A stretch of DNA of 64,000 nt from Pseudomonas sp. FeN3W (lineage in GTDB: Bacteria > Pseudomonadota > Gammaproteobacteria > Pseudomonadales > Pseudomonadaceae): positions 2,185,001-2,249,000 of the forward strand of contig CP136010.1 in assembly GCA_030263805.2 (NCBI GenBank). The letters run 5' to 3'. Numbering within the stretch: position 1 is the stretch's first letter; every line of letters begins with the position of its first letter. The position numbers and the translations under genes are program-made. Below, in pieces: positions 35,534-45,009 of this stretch. A model generated the notes under the pieces. It did not search any database and had not been told where the DNA came from. It saw only the letters and a program-made list of their open reading frames with translations.

Positions 35534-35777
35534 AATCAAGCAACTGATCATCGACGCACTGGGCCTGGAAGACCTCGGCCTGGACGATATCGCCGCCGAT
35601 CAGCCACTGTTCGGCGAAGGCCTCGGGCTAGACTCGGTCGACGCCCTGGAACTGGGTCTGGCGATCCAGAAGCGCTTCGGCATCAAGATCGATGCGGACG
35701 CCAAGGACACCCGCAAGCATTTCGCTAGCGTCGACAGCCTGGCGGCCTTCGTCAGCGCCAACCGCGCCATCGCCTGA
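35511..35777 (+). CDS. apeE: acyl carrier protein (first of two)
   Basis: An 88-residue ACP with the phosphopantetheine Ser in GLGLDSVDALELG. The family ILD-type helices are present (QREIKQLIIDALGLEDL, FGIKIDADAKDTRKHFASVDSLAAFV). AAGGAG precedes the ATG. It carries the growing polyene in the type II synthase. Confidence 0.94.
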   Translation: MSQQLQREIKQLIIDALGLEDLGLDDIAADQPLFGEGLGLDSVDALELGLAIQKRFGIKIDADAKDTRKHFASVDSLAAFVSANRAIA

Positions 35778-35789
35778 GGAGCATCTCCC

Positions 35790-36047
35790 GTGAACAGCCG
35801 CAACGAGATTTTCCAGACCCTGCGTGACGCCCTGGTCGAACTGTTCGAGCTCGAACCCGAGCGCATCACCCTCGAAGCCAACCTGTATCAGGACCTGGAG
35901 ATCGACAGCATCGACGCCGTCGACCTGATCGACCACATCAAGCGCCAGACCGGCAAGAAGATCGCCGCGGAAGAATTCAAAGCCGTGCGCACCGTGGGCG
36001 ATGTAGTCGAGGCGGTCTACCGCCTGACCAATGCGGAGACAGCCTGA
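35790..36047 (+). CDS. apeF: acyl carrier protein (second)
   Basis: An 85-residue ACP with the modified Ser in EIDSIDAVDLIDHI. It uses a GTG start with GAGGAG upstream, 12 bp after the first ACP. The two ACPs differ clearly (DSVDALEL against DSIDAVDL), as in known APE clusters, where each may serve different enzymes. Confidence 0.93.
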   Translation: MNSRNEIFQTLRDALVELFELEPERITLEANLYQDLEIDSIDAVDLIDHIKRQTGKKIAAEEFKAVRTVGDVVEAVYRLTNAETA

Positions 36048-36113
36048 CCGGCGCGAGCGACGTCACCACAGGTGTGACGCGCAGCGTATCCAAGGCATTT
36101 CCGGACTTTTCTG

Positions 36114-36689
36114 ATGCTGACATCTCTTTCCAAGATTCCGCCCGGCGTGACGCGGATGGCAGGTTTCGTGCTGCTCTTGATCGGGCTGGCGTATCCCTTT
36201 GCCGTCTATTTCGGTATCGAGCACCTCTCGCCGCGGATCTTCGCGGCGCTACTAGGAGCGCTCTGGCTGACCCGCTTGCTGAGTGACGGCGGTGCCGCGA
36301 GCCGCTGGACGGCCGGCACCGCGCTGCTGTTCTGCCTGCTGCTCGGGCTGCTCGACAACGCCGCCCTGCTGCGCTGGTATCCGCTGCTGATCAACGCGGC
36401 CATGCTGATACTGTTCGCCAGCAGCCTGTTCAGCGGAATGCCGGTGATCGAGCGCCTGGCGCGACTGCAGGAGCCGGACCTGGCGGAAGCCGGCGTGCGC
36501 TATACGCGGCAGGTGACCAGGGTCTGGGTGGTTTTTTTCATCTTCAACGGCACCATCGCCGCCGCCCTGACGCTGTGGGCGCCGCTGGTCTGGTGGACGC
36601 TGTACAACGGACTGATCGCCTATCTGTTGATGGGCCTGCTGTTCGCCGGCGAGTGGCTGGTGCGTCAGCGTGTCAGGAGTCGTCCGTGA
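36114..36689 (+). CDS. APE-cluster integral membrane protein (COG4648-like)
   Basis: A 191-residue hydrophobic protein with five or six membrane segments (MAGFVLLLIGLAYPFAVYFGI, WTAGTALLFCLLLGLLDNAALL, WVVFFIFNGTIAAALTLWAPLVWW). Proteins of this type are regular members of APE clusters; the function is not known. Its stop overlaps the GTG start of the next gene. Confidence 0.8.
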   Translation: MLTSLSKIPPGVTRMAGFVLLLIGLAYPFAVYFGIEHLSPRIFAALLGALWLTRLLSDGGAASRWTAGTALLFCLLLGLLDNAALLRWYPLLINAAMLILFASSLFSGMPVIERLARLQEPDLAEAGVRYTRQVTRVWVVFFIFNGTIAAALTLWAPLVWWTLYNGLIAYLLMGLLFAGEWLVRQRVRSRP

Positions 36690-38362
36690 ACTGGATTGGG
36701 CTGTGCGAACTGCTGGTTCGAAGCGCGCCGCGTCCGGCAACCGACGCCCCCACGCTTGCGCTCGACCAGCTGCAGCAGGAGGCGCTGCGCCTTGCCGGCG
36801 GCTTGCAGGAGCGCGGCGTGCGGACCATCGCCGTGCACCTGGAAGACGCCGGGCAGCTGGCTGTCGCCCTGTTTGGTGCCTGGCGCGCCGGGGTGCGCGT
36901 GATGTTGCCTGCCGACTTGCAGCCGGCCAGCCGGGCACGGCTAAGCCCGCTGGCGGAGCTCTGGCTGACTGATCAGGCTGGCGACACAGCCCTCACCGAT
37001 CTGCAGACGGCCCCTCTTGCCGCGGCCGAGCTCGACTGCGAGCTGCTCGGCCTGACGCTCTGCACGTCGGGCTCCAGCGGCGAGCCCAAGCTGATCGACA
37101 AGCGCCTGCATCAGCTCGCCAACGAAGTCGAAGCACTGGAGGCCCTGTGGGGGGCAGACCTTGGCGATTCCGCGGTGATCGGTAGCGTCGCCACGCAGCA
37201 CATCTACGGGCTGCTGTTTCGGGTGCTCTGGCCACTCTGTGCTGGCCGCCCTTTTCTGCGCCGTGCCCTGCCGTTCGCCGAAGACATGCAACGGGCCAGC
37301 CGTGAGCAGCGCTCGTTCTGCTGGGTCGCCAGCCCTGCACTGCTCAAGCGCATGGGCGACAACCTCGACTGGCCGGCATTGCGTCAGGTGTGCCGGGTGT
37401 TCTCCTCCGGCGGCCCGCTGCCAACCGAAGCCGGCAAGTTGCTGCAACAGCGCCTTGGCCAGTGGCCTACGGAAATATATGGCAGCTCGGAAACCGGCGG
37501 CATCGCCTGGCGTCAGGGAGGCGAACTCTGGCAGCCGCTGCCGGGCGTCGAGCTCGATCAGAACGAACAGGGTGCGCTGCGCGTGGCCTCCCCCTGGCTC
37601 GCCAGCGGGCACGTTGAACAGACCGCCGACGGCGCCGAGCTGCACGCCGATGGTCGTTTCGCCCTGCGCGGCCGGCTGGACCGCATCGTCAAGCTGGAAG
37701 AAAAGCGCATCTCGCTGCCGATGCTGGAACGTGCGCTGGCCGAACATCCGTTCGTCAGCGAAGCGCGCCTGGGGGTGATTCACGACAACCGGGCCTATCT
37801 AGGCGCGCTTGTGGCGCTGAGCGATGCAGGGGTGTTCGCACTACGCAATCAGGGGCGCCGCAGTGTCACCCAGGCCTTGCGTAAACAGCTGAGCGCCCAT
37901 TGCGAGGCGCTGGCCCTGCCGCGCCGCTGGCGGCTGGTGCGCGAGCTACCGGTCAATCCTCAGGGCAAACTGCCCCAGGCCGAACTCGACGCCCAGCTCC
38001 TGACGCCGCGCCCGCGCAAACCGGAACGCCTGCAGCAGCAATGGCAAGACGACCACTGGCGGATCGAGCTGCGCGTGCCGCTCGATCTGGTGCACTTCAG
38101 CGGCCATTTCCCGCGTACACCGGTACTGCCTGGCGTCGTCCAGGTCGAGTGGGCGATGGACCTCGCGCGCGAATTGATCGACGACTTGCCGCCACGTTTC
38201 GGCGGCATGGAAGTGTTGAAATTCCAGCAGCTCGCCAGGCCCGGCGACCGGTTGCTGCTGAACCTGCGATTCGATCGGGAGCGCGGCAAGCTGTACTTCA
38301 CCTATCACAACGATGACAAGCCCTGCTCGTCCGGGCGCATTCTGCTGGGAGCGCAGCCATGA
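36686..38362 (+). CDS. acyl/aryl-ACP ligase fused to a hotdog dehydratase domain (ApeH-ApeI-type)
   Basis: A 558-residue protein starting at a GTG that overlaps the previous stop. The adenylation domain (to ~450) has the A3 motif TLCTSGSSGEPK (~124-135), A5 YGSSETGGIAW, A8 GRLDRIVKLEEKRIS and the A10 Lys in NPQGKLP. The last ~110 residues are a FabA/FabZ-like hotdog with HFSGHFPRTPVLPGVVQVEWA. In the APE clusters I recall, the ligase (ApeH) and dehydratase subunit (ApeI) are separate genes; here one frame holds both. It would load the aromatic starter onto an ACP and take part in dehydration with the ApeP-type protein. Confidence 0.87.
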   Translation: MNWIGLCELLVRSAPRPATDAPTLALDQLQQEALRLAGGLQERGVRTIAVHLEDAGQLAVALFGAWRAGVRVMLPADLQPASRARLSPLAELWLTDQAGDTALTDLQTAPLAAAELDCELLGLTLCTSGSSGEPKLIDKRLHQLANEVEALEALWGADLGDSAVIGSVATQHIYGLLFRVLWPLCAGRPFLRRALPFAEDMQRASREQRSFCWVASPALLKRMGDNLDWPALRQVCRVFSSGGPLPTEAGKLLQQRLGQWPTEIYGSSETGGIAWRQGGELWQPLPGVELDQNEQGALRVASPWLASGHVEQTADGAELHADGRFALRGRLDRIVKLEEKRISLPMLERALAEHPFVSEARLGVIHDNRAYLGALVALSDAGVFALRNQGRRSVTQALRKQLSAHCEALALPRRWRLVRELPVNPQGKLPQAELDAQLLTPRPRKPERLQQQWQDDHWRIELRVPLDLVHFSGHFPRTPVLPGVVQVEWAMDLARELIDDLPPRFGGMEVLKFQQLARPGDRLLLNLRFDRERGKLYFTYHNDDKPCSSGRILLGAQP

Positions 38363-39171
38363 CCACCTTGAACGAGCTGCCACCCCTAGCGGCTGCAACC
38401 GCGGCGGCTCGCCCTCCCATGCAGTCGGAAGACGACTGGTTCAAGCCCTGCGCGGTGGTCCCGGTCTACAACCACGAGCGCAGCCTGCCCGCGGTGGTCG
38501 CCGCTCTGCATGCCGCGGATCTGCCCTGCGTACTGGTGGACGACGGTTCCAGCTCTGCCGCAGCAGCAGTCATCGCCAAGCTGGCGGAGCCGGCCGGCGT
38601 CTTCCTGCTCCGCCATGAGCGCAACCAAGGCAAGGGCGGCGCGGTGATCAGCGGTCTGCGCGAAGCACGGCGCCTGGGCTTCAGTCATGCGCTGCAAGTC
38701 GACGCCGACGGCCAGCACGACCTGTCCGGCGTCGAGCTGTTCCTCGATCGCGCCAGCCAGGCCCCGGACGCGCTGATCTGTGGCTATCCGCACTATGACT
38801 CCAGCGTGCCCAAAGGCCGCCTGTACGCCCGTTACCTCACACACGTATGGGTCTGGATCAACACGCTGTCGCTGTCGATTCGCGACTCCATGTGCGGCTT
38901 TCGCGTCTACCCGCTGGAGCCGACGTTGGCGTTGATCGACAGCGTGCGCCTGGGTCGGCGCATGGACTTCGACACCGAAATCCTGGTTCGCCTGCACTGG
39001 CAGCAGCAGCCGATGGTCTGGCTGCCGACGCGAGTGCATTATCCAGCCGACGGCATCTCGCATTTCCGCCTGTGGCTGGACAATGCGCTGATCTCCGCCA
39101 TGCATGCCCGACTGTTCTTCGGCATGCTGCTGCGCGCGCCGAAACTGCTCGCCCGGCGCCTGCAGCGATGA
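38359..39171 (+). CDS. family 2 glycosyltransferase of the APE cluster
   Basis: A 270-residue GT2 enzyme with VVPVYNHERSLPAVV, VLVDDGSS, RNQGKGGAVISGLREA and the metal-binding VDADGQHD, like dolichol/polyprenyl-phosphate sugar transferases. There is no clear membrane anchor. In APE clusters it is thought to add a sugar to the lipid acceptor. It overlaps both neighbours by 4 bp. Confidence 0.9.
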   Translation: MTTLNELPPLAAATAAARPPMQSEDDWFKPCAVVPVYNHERSLPAVVAALHAADLPCVLVDDGSSSAAAAVIAKLAEPAGVFLLRHERNQGKGGAVISGLREARRLGFSHALQVDADGQHDLSGVELFLDRASQAPDALICGYPHYDSSVPKGRLYARYLTHVWVWINTLSLSIRDSMCGFRVYPLEPTLALIDSVRLGRRMDFDTEILVRLHWQQQPMVWLPTRVHYPADGISHFRLWLDNALISAMHARLFFGMLLRAPKLLARRLQR

Positions 39172-40112
39172 GCGAAACACCGATGCCCTCGCACTGGGCC
39201 GCGCAGCGCGAGCGCGGCAGTTTCGCGCTGATGCGCATGACCGCCTGGGCGGTACGGGTACTTGGTCGACGCACCATGGCGCCGCTGCTGTATCTGATCG
39301 TGCTGTATTTCTACCTGTTCGGCCGCAGCGCCCGGAACAGTGCGCGCCAGTACCAAGGCAATCTGGCACGTTGGAGCGGCCGCGCCGAATTGCAGCCAAG
39401 CACTCGCTCGGTCTATTGCCAGTTCATGAGTTTCGCCGAAGCGCTGCTGGACAAGCTCGATGTCTGGAGCGGGCGCGTCGGTCGGGAACGCCTGGTGATC
39501 CACGATCCGGCCAACCTGCACGCCAGCCTCGCCGGACCGCGCGGTCAGCTGCTGGTCGGCTCGCACCTGGGCAACCTGGAGATCTGCCGGGCACTGGCGG
39601 AAATCAGCGGCGAGGTACGGATGAACGTGCTGGTGCACACCCGTCACGCCGAACAGTTCAATCGCCTGCTGGATCAGTCCGGTGCCGACAACCTGCGGCT
39701 GATCCAGGTCAGCGAACTGGACCCGGCGACCATGCTGCAGCTGTCCCAGCGTCTGGAGCGCGGCGAGTGGCTGGCCATCGCCGGCGACCGCGTGCCGCTG
39801 CACGGCGGGCGCACCGCCATGGCCGACTTCCTCGGCCAGCCGGCAGCCTTTCCCCAGGGACCCTGGCTGCTCGCCGGCCTGCTGGAATGCCCGGTGAATC
39901 TGCTGTTCTGTCTCAAACAGGACGAACGCTTCCATGTGCATCTGGAGCCCTTCGCCGAACGCATCCGCTGGCGCCGCGCCGACCGCGACGCGGTGATCGC
40001 GCAGGCAGTGCAGCACTACGCCGATCGCGTCGCCGCACGCTGCCTGGAGGCGCCGCTGCAATGGTTCAACTTCTATCCCTTCTGGAACACACAGGACCCG
40101 CGTCGTGACTGA
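39168..40112 (+). CDS. HtrB/LpxL-type lipid acyltransferase of the APE cluster
   Basis: A 314-residue acyltransferase with one membrane segment (MAPLLYLIVLYFYLFG) and the family motif LVGSHLGNLEICRAL; ASR-like basic positions and AIAGDRVPLHGGR follow. In some APE clusters this domain is fused to the GT2; here they are separate and overlap by 4 bp (ATGA). The long upstream frame extension is a shadow of the GT2 gene. Confidence 0.88.
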   Translation: MSETPMPSHWAAQRERGSFALMRMTAWAVRVLGRRTMAPLLYLIVLYFYLFGRSARNSARQYQGNLARWSGRAELQPSTRSVYCQFMSFAEALLDKLDVWSGRVGRERLVIHDPANLHASLAGPRGQLLVGSHLGNLEICRALAEISGEVRMNVLVHTRHAEQFNRLLDQSGADNLRLIQVSELDPATMLQLSQRLERGEWLAIAGDRVPLHGGRTAMADFLGQPAAFPQGPWLLAGLLECPVNLLFCLKQDERFHVHLEPFAERIRWRRADRDAVIAQAVQHYADRVAARCLEAPLQWFNFYPFWNTQDPRRD

Positions 40113-41645
40113 GCCCGTGATCTTTGGCGAAAACCTTCTGCGCATCGAGGACGTGCTGGCCGTGGCGCAGCGCCGTGCGCCGGCACGACTGCAGGCGGAC
40201 GAAGTCTTTCGCAGCCGCATCGCCCGCGGCGCGCAGTTTCTCGACACCCTGCTGGACCGCGAAGGCGTGATCTATGGCGTCACCACCGGCTATGGCGATT
40301 CCTGCGTGGTAGCGGTGCCACTGCATCAGGTCGAAGCGCTGCCGCAGCACCTGTTCACCTTTCATGGTTGCGGCCTGGGCAAGCTGCTGGACGCCGAAGC
40401 CACCCGCGCCGTGCTCGCCGCTCGCCTGCGTTCGCTGACCCACGGCATGTCCGGCGTGCGCATCAAGCTGCTGGAGCGCATGCAGGCATTTCTCGAACAC
40501 GACGTGCTGCCGCTGATTCCTGAGGAAGGTTCGGTCGGTGCCAGCGGCGACCTGACCCCGCTGTCCTATGTCGCTGCAGCGCTCGCCGGCGAGCGTGAGG
40601 TGCTGTATCGCGGTGAACGCCGCAGCGCCGCCGAAGTGCATCGCCAGCTCGGCTGGACGCCGCTGACCCTGCGCCCCAAGGAGGCGCTGGCGCTGATGAA
40701 CGGCACCGCGGTGATGACCGGCCTCGCCTGCCTGGCCTACGCCCGTGCCGATTACCTGCTGCAGCTGGCGACCCGTATCACCGCGCTGAACGTGATCGCC
40801 CTGCAGGGCAATCCGGAGCACTTCGACGAGCGCCTGTTCGCCGCCAAACCGCATCCCGGCCAGGCCCAGGCCGCCGCCTGGATTCGCCAGGACCTGGCCA
40901 TCGATGCGCCCGCTGCGCCGCTGCATCGATTGCAGGACCGCTACTCCATCCGCTGCGCGCCACATGTGCTCGGCGTGCTGGCCGACAGCCTGGGCCTGCT
41001 GCGCCAGTTCATCGAGACCGAACTGAACAGCGCCAACGACAACCCGATCATCGATGCCGACAACGAGCGCGTGCTGCACGGCGGGCATTTCTATGGCGGG
41101 CATATCGCCTTCGCCATGGACAGCCTGAAGAACCTGGTGGCCAACGTCGCCGACCTCCTCGACCGCCAGCTCGCGCTGCTGGTGGACACGCGCTACAACC
41201 ACGGCCTGCCGAGCAACCTCTCCGGTGCGCCGGCCGCCACCGCGATGATCAACCACGGTTTCAAGGCAGTGCAGATCGGCGCCAGCGCCTGGACCGCCGA
41301 AGCGCTGAAGCGCTGAAGAACAGCATGCCGGCCAGCGTCTTCTCGCGCTCCACCGAATGCCACAACCAGGACAAGGTGAGCATGGGCACCATCGCCGCGC
41401 GCGATGCGCTGCGCAGCCTGGAACTGAGCGAGCAGGTCGCCGCGGCCACGCTGCTCGCCGCCCAGCAGGGCGTCTGGCTGCGCCAGCGCCAGGAAGACGC
41501 ACGCCCACTGCCCGCACCACTGGCGGCCATGCACAGCGAACTGGCGGAGACCTTCCCGCCGCTGATCGAAGACCGGGCGCTGGAAGACGAACTGCGCCTA
41601 TGTCTCACGCAGATCCGCAACCGACACTGGAGTCTTTATGCGTAA
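40105..41645 (+). pseudogene. aromatic/histidine ammonia-lyase family gene (MIO enzyme), disrupted by an 8-bp tandem duplication
   Basis: The first frame (GTG at 40105 to a stop at 41316) gives 403 residues with Y57 in IYGVTTGYG and the MIO triad A146-S147-G148 in GSVGASGDLTPLSY. At 41302-41317 the octamer GCGCTGAA is present twice in tandem and creates a stop. Removing one copy restores AEALKNSMPASVFSRSTECHNQDKVSMGT and a normal 510-residue enzyme. The remaining ~110 residues lie in the shifted frame and end at 41645, overlapping the next gene. The substrate-selectivity pair (F86-H87) is neither the HL of tyrosine lyases nor the SH of histidine lyases. An intact enzyme would supply the cinnamoyl-type starter. 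Confidence 0.85.
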
Positions 41646-42063
41646 GGATGGCGTACTACAGGCCGAGGCCGAGATCCTCGTGCCGTTCTTCGATGTCGAC
41701 TCGATGGACGTGGTCTGGCACGGCCACTACGTCAAATACTTCGAAGTCGCCCGTTGCGCCCTGCTCGAACGCATCGGCCACGGCTACGTGCAGATGCGCG
41801 AAGCCGGCTATGCCTGGCCGATCATCGACATGCAGCTGCGCTACATGCGCGGCGCCCGCTTCAACCAGCGCATCGTCGTACGTGCCGACCTGGTGGAGTG
41901 GGAGAACCGCCTGAAGATCAACTACCTGATCCGCGATGCCGAAACCGGCGAGCGCATGACCCGCGGCAGCAGCGTGCAGGTCGCCGTGGAGATCGCCAGC
42001 CGCGAGATGCTGCTGGCCTCGCCACGGATCTTCGTCGAGGCGGTGGAGCGCGCGCTGGCATGA
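41638..42063 (+). CDS. 4-hydroxybenzoyl-CoA thioesterase-like hotdog protein of the APE cluster
   Basis: A 141-residue single hotdog thioesterase. FDVDSMDVVWHGHYVKYFEVARCALLE matches the family's catalytic segment (Asp, then the W-H-G-H-Y pattern), and IDMQLRYMRGARF follows. It probably frees the finished polyene or aryl thioester. It overlaps the lyase's true stop by 8 bp and the next gene by 4 bp. Confidence 0.9.
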   Translation: MRKDGVLQAEAEILVPFFDVDSMDVVWHGHYVKYFEVARCALLERIGHGYVQMREAGYAWPIIDMQLRYMRGARFNQRIVVRADLVEWENRLKINYLIRDAETGERMTRGSSVQVAVEIASREMLLASPRIFVEAVERALA

Positions 42064-42671
42064 CGCCGACCGTCAAGAAATGGCTGACCACCATCGCCCT
42101 GCTGATGGCGGCCAACCTGGCCACGGCGCAGACTTTCGACCTGCCACAACTTGCCGAACAGCTGAGCGGGCCGGCCGTGGTGCGTGGCGACTTCATTCAG
42201 GAAAAGCACCTGCGTGCCCTGCCGCAGCCGCTGACCAGCCAGGGCCAATTCGTTCTCGCCCGCGACCACGGCCTGCTCTGGCTGTTGCAGCAGCCGATCC
42301 GCCAGGACTATCGCATCAGCGCGCTAGGCATCGCACGACGCAGCGAGCAGGGCTGGCAAGCGCTCGACCCGCAAGGCAGTTCGGCCCGGCAGAACCAGCT
42401 GTTCCTCGCCGTGCTGAGCGGCGACACCCAAGCCCTGCAGCGCGACTTCGACCTGCAGCTGAACGGCGACCCCGACGCGTGGCGTCTGCAGCTGACCCCT
42501 CGCGGCGCACTGCTCCGTCAGGTCTTCGAGACCATCGAGATCGAAGGCAGCGACACGGTTACGCGGATCGAACTGCGCGAGGTGCAGGGCGACCGCACCG
42601 TGCTGCGCCTGCTCGATAGCCGGCTCGACGACACCCTCACGGCCCGCGAGCAACGCGATCTTGCCGACTGA
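42060..42671 (+). CDS. LolA-like outer-membrane lipoprotein carrier of the APE cluster
   Basis: A 203-residue exported protein with a signal peptide (TTIALLMAANLATAQT). Features of the LolA-related DUF are present (RGDFIQEKHLRALPQPLTSQGQFVLARDHGLLW). It is inferred to carry the lipid-linked product across the periplasm with the MMPL exporter encoded next. The ATG overlaps the preceding stop (ATGA). Confidence 0.87.
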   Translation: MTPTVKKWLTTIALLMAANLATAQTFDLPQLAEQLSGPAVVRGDFIQEKHLRALPQPLTSQGQFVLARDHGLLWLLQQPIRQDYRISALGIARRSEQGWQALDPQGSSARQNQLFLAVLSGDTQALQRDFDLQLNGDPDAWRLQLTPRGALLRQVFETIEIEGSDTVTRIELREVQGDRTVLRLLDSRLDDTLTAREQRDLAD

Positions 42672-42675
42672 GCGC

Positions 42676-45009
42676 ATGCAGCCTCGCCGCTGGCCGGCCG
42701 CGCTGTTCTGCGTGGCGCTGTTCGGCCTGCTGGCGCTGAGCGCCTGGCAATGGCGCGACGGCCCGCCGCTGAGCGCCAACCTGCTGCAATTGCTGCCCAG
42801 CGACAGCCATGACGCGCTCGAGCAGCTGGCAACCGAACGCATGCAGGAACCCCTCAGGCGCGATCTGATGCTGCTCGTCCGCCACGCCGACGAGCGACAG
42901 GCCCGGCGCTTGGCCGCACGCCTTACCACCGAACTGCGCGGCAGCGGCCTGTTCGCCCAGGTGCGCGACACGCTGCAGGCCGATCTGCCGGCCGTCGCGC
43001 GCCAGCTGCGCGAGCAGTCCCTCGGCCTGCTCGCGAATGCCGATCGCCAGCAGCTTGTCGAGCATCCCGAGTCGTTCATCCAGCAGCGCATCGAGCGCCT
43101 CTACGACCCCTTCGCCGCCAGCCCGCTGCCGCTCGAGCAGGACTGGTTCGGCCTCGCCGGCCTGACCCTGCAACGGTTGCCGCAGCTGGGCAACGTTCGC
43201 GCCGAGAGCGACGGTAGCCTGGTCGCCGAACATGCCGGTCAGCGCTGGCTGGTGATACACGCGCGTGCGCAGGGCGATGCCTTCGACGAGGGTATGCCAC
43301 CACAGGTGGCAGCCCTCGTCGAACGGGCCCGAGGCGATATCGAAGCAGCGGGGGGCGAGCTGCTGAGTGCCGGCGGTGTGCTGCATGCCGCCCATGGCCA
43401 ACGCACGGCCCGCGCCGAAGCAAGCCTGATCGGCAGCCTGTCGCTGGGTACCACCCTGCTGCTGTTGCTCTGGCTGTTCCGCACGCCACGCATCCTGCTC
43501 GCCGCCGTGCCGGTGCTGGTCGGCGCGCTGGCGGGGACCGCCGCCTGCGTCGCATTGTTCGGCCAGATGCACGTGCTGACCTTGGTGCTCGGCGCCAGCC
43601 TGATCGGCGTCAGCCTGGATTTCCCGCTGCACTTCCTGTCCAAGAGCTGGACGCTGCAACCCTGGCACAGCCGGCGCGCGCTGCATCTGATCCTGCCGGG
43701 ACTGGCACTGGCCCTGTTCACCAACCTCATCGGCTATCTGGCGCTGGCCTTCACGCCCTTCCCGGCATTGACCCAGGTGGCGGTGTTCTCTGCGGTCGGC
43801 TTGCTCGGCGCCTTTCTCTGCACCACCTGCCTGTTGCCTGTGCTGTTCGGCGGCGACCTGACCCCGTGGCCGCGCCCGCTGGGCTGGGCGCAGCGCTGGC
43901 TGCAGCTGCGCCAGGCGTTGTTGGCGCGCATCGCCACGCCCTGGCTGCTGGCTGGCCTCGGGCTGTTTTGCCTTGGCGGCGTGCTGCAACTGTCGTTCAA
44001 GGACGATCTGCGCCAGTGGGTCAGCAACGCACCCGAATTGCAGCGACAGGCCGAGCGCATCGCTGCGATCACCGGCTTCCAGCCCACCAGCCAGTACTTC
44101 CTGGTGCGAGGGGACAATGCCGACACCCTGCTCGAGCGTCAGGCGGAGCTCAGCCGTCGCCTGGACGCTCTGCAGACCGAGCAGCGGCTGGGTGGTTACC
44201 TCGCCTTGAGCCAGTTGCTTGCACCGGCATCCGAGCAGGCGCAGCTGCGCGCCGCTCTGCCGCAACTGCTCACCGCCAGCCAGCCGCTGACGGCGCTTGG
44301 CGTCGACGTCGACACCCTGCGGGCCGAGATCGAGCGTCTGCAGACGCAACCGCCAGTGACCATCGAGGCGGCGCTGGCCGGTCCGCTCGGCGAAGCCTGG
44401 CGGGCGCTCTGGCTCGGCAAAACGCGTGATGGCGTGGCGGGACTGATCAGTCTGCAGGGGCTGCGCGACAGCATAGCGCTGGCAGCCATCGCCAACGATG
44501 TGCCCGGCACGACACTGGTCGATCAACCCGCCAGGCTCAACCAGCTGTTCGCCGCGACCAAACTGCAGGCCGCCGAACTCAAGGTGCTGGCCAGTCTGCT
44601 GATCTTCGTCCTGCTCTGCCTGCCGTTCGGCGCCGCCGGCGCCTTGCGCTGCATTGCGGTGCCGTTGCTGGCGGCGCTGGCAAGTCTGGCCAGCCTCGGC
44701 TGGCTGGGTCAGCCGCTGACCCTATTCGGCCTGTTCGGCCTGCTGCTGATCACGGCGATCGGCGTCGATTACGCGATCCTCATGCGCGAGCGGGTCGGCG
44801 GTGTTGCAGCCAGTCTGGTCGGCACGCTGCTGGCAGTCACCACCACCTGGCTGTCGTTCGGCCTGCTGGCCGTGTCCAGCACGCCGGCCGTGAGCAACTT
44901 CGGCCTCACCGTCAGCCTCGGACTGGCGTTCAGTTTCTTCCTGGCCCCCTGGGCCACCATCGAGCAAGCCCCACCACCGCATGCAGGGAGGCCCTATGGC
45001 GCCGCTTGA
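42676..45009 (+). CDS. MMPL/RND-type exporter of the APE cluster
   Basis: A ~777-residue membrane protein with two repeats, each a large periplasmic loop followed by about five helices (SLIGSLSLGTTLLLLLWLF, GASLIGVSLDFPLHFLSK; LFGLFGLLLITAIGVDYAILMRE). The intramembrane Asp of the GVSLD and GVDYA motifs fits proton coupling. I chose the ATG at 42676; a TTG at 42661 is possible. It probably moves the aryl polyene lipid out of the inner membrane. It overlaps the halogenase-like gene by 14 bp. Confidence 0.88.
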   Translation: MQPRRWPAALFCVALFGLLALSAWQWRDGPPLSANLLQLLPSDSHDALEQLATERMQEPLRRDLMLLVRHADERQARRLAARLTTELRGSGLFAQVRDTLQADLPAVARQLREQSLGLLANADRQQLVEHPESFIQQRIERLYDPFAASPLPLEQDWFGLAGLTLQRLPQLGNVRAESDGSLVAEHAGQRWLVIHARAQGDAFDEGMPPQVAALVERARGDIEAAGGELLSAGGVLHAAHGQRTARAEASLIGSLSLGTTLLLLLWLFRTPRILLAAVPVLVGALAGTAACVALFGQMHVLTLVLGASLIGVSLDFPLHFLSKSWTLQPWHSRRALHLILPGLALALFTNLIGYLALAFTPFPALTQVAVFSAVGLLGAFLCTTCLLPVLFGGDLTPWPRPLGWAQRWLQLRQALLARIATPWLLAGLGLFCLGGVLQLSFKDDLRQWVSNAPELQRQAERIAAITGFQPTSQYFLVRGDNADTLLERQAELSRRLDALQTEQRLGGYLALSQLLAPASEQAQLRAALPQLLTASQPLTALGVDVDTLRAEIERLQTQPPVTIEAALAGPLGEAWRALWLGKTRDGVAGLISLQGLRDSIALAAIANDVPGTTLVDQPARLNQLFAATKLQAAELKVLASLLIFVLLCLPFGAAGALRCIAVPLLAALASLASLGWLGQPLTLFGLFGLLLITAIGVDYAILMRERVGGVAASLVGTLLAVTTTWLSFGLLAVSSTPAVSNFGLTVSLGLAFSFFLAPWATIEQAPPPHAGRPYGAA

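Noticed and set aside
42637..44526. Minus-strand frame of 629 residues in the MMPL exporter region
   Set aside because: It is a Gln/Ala/Arg-rich shadow opposite a clear membrane transporter with correct family motifs.
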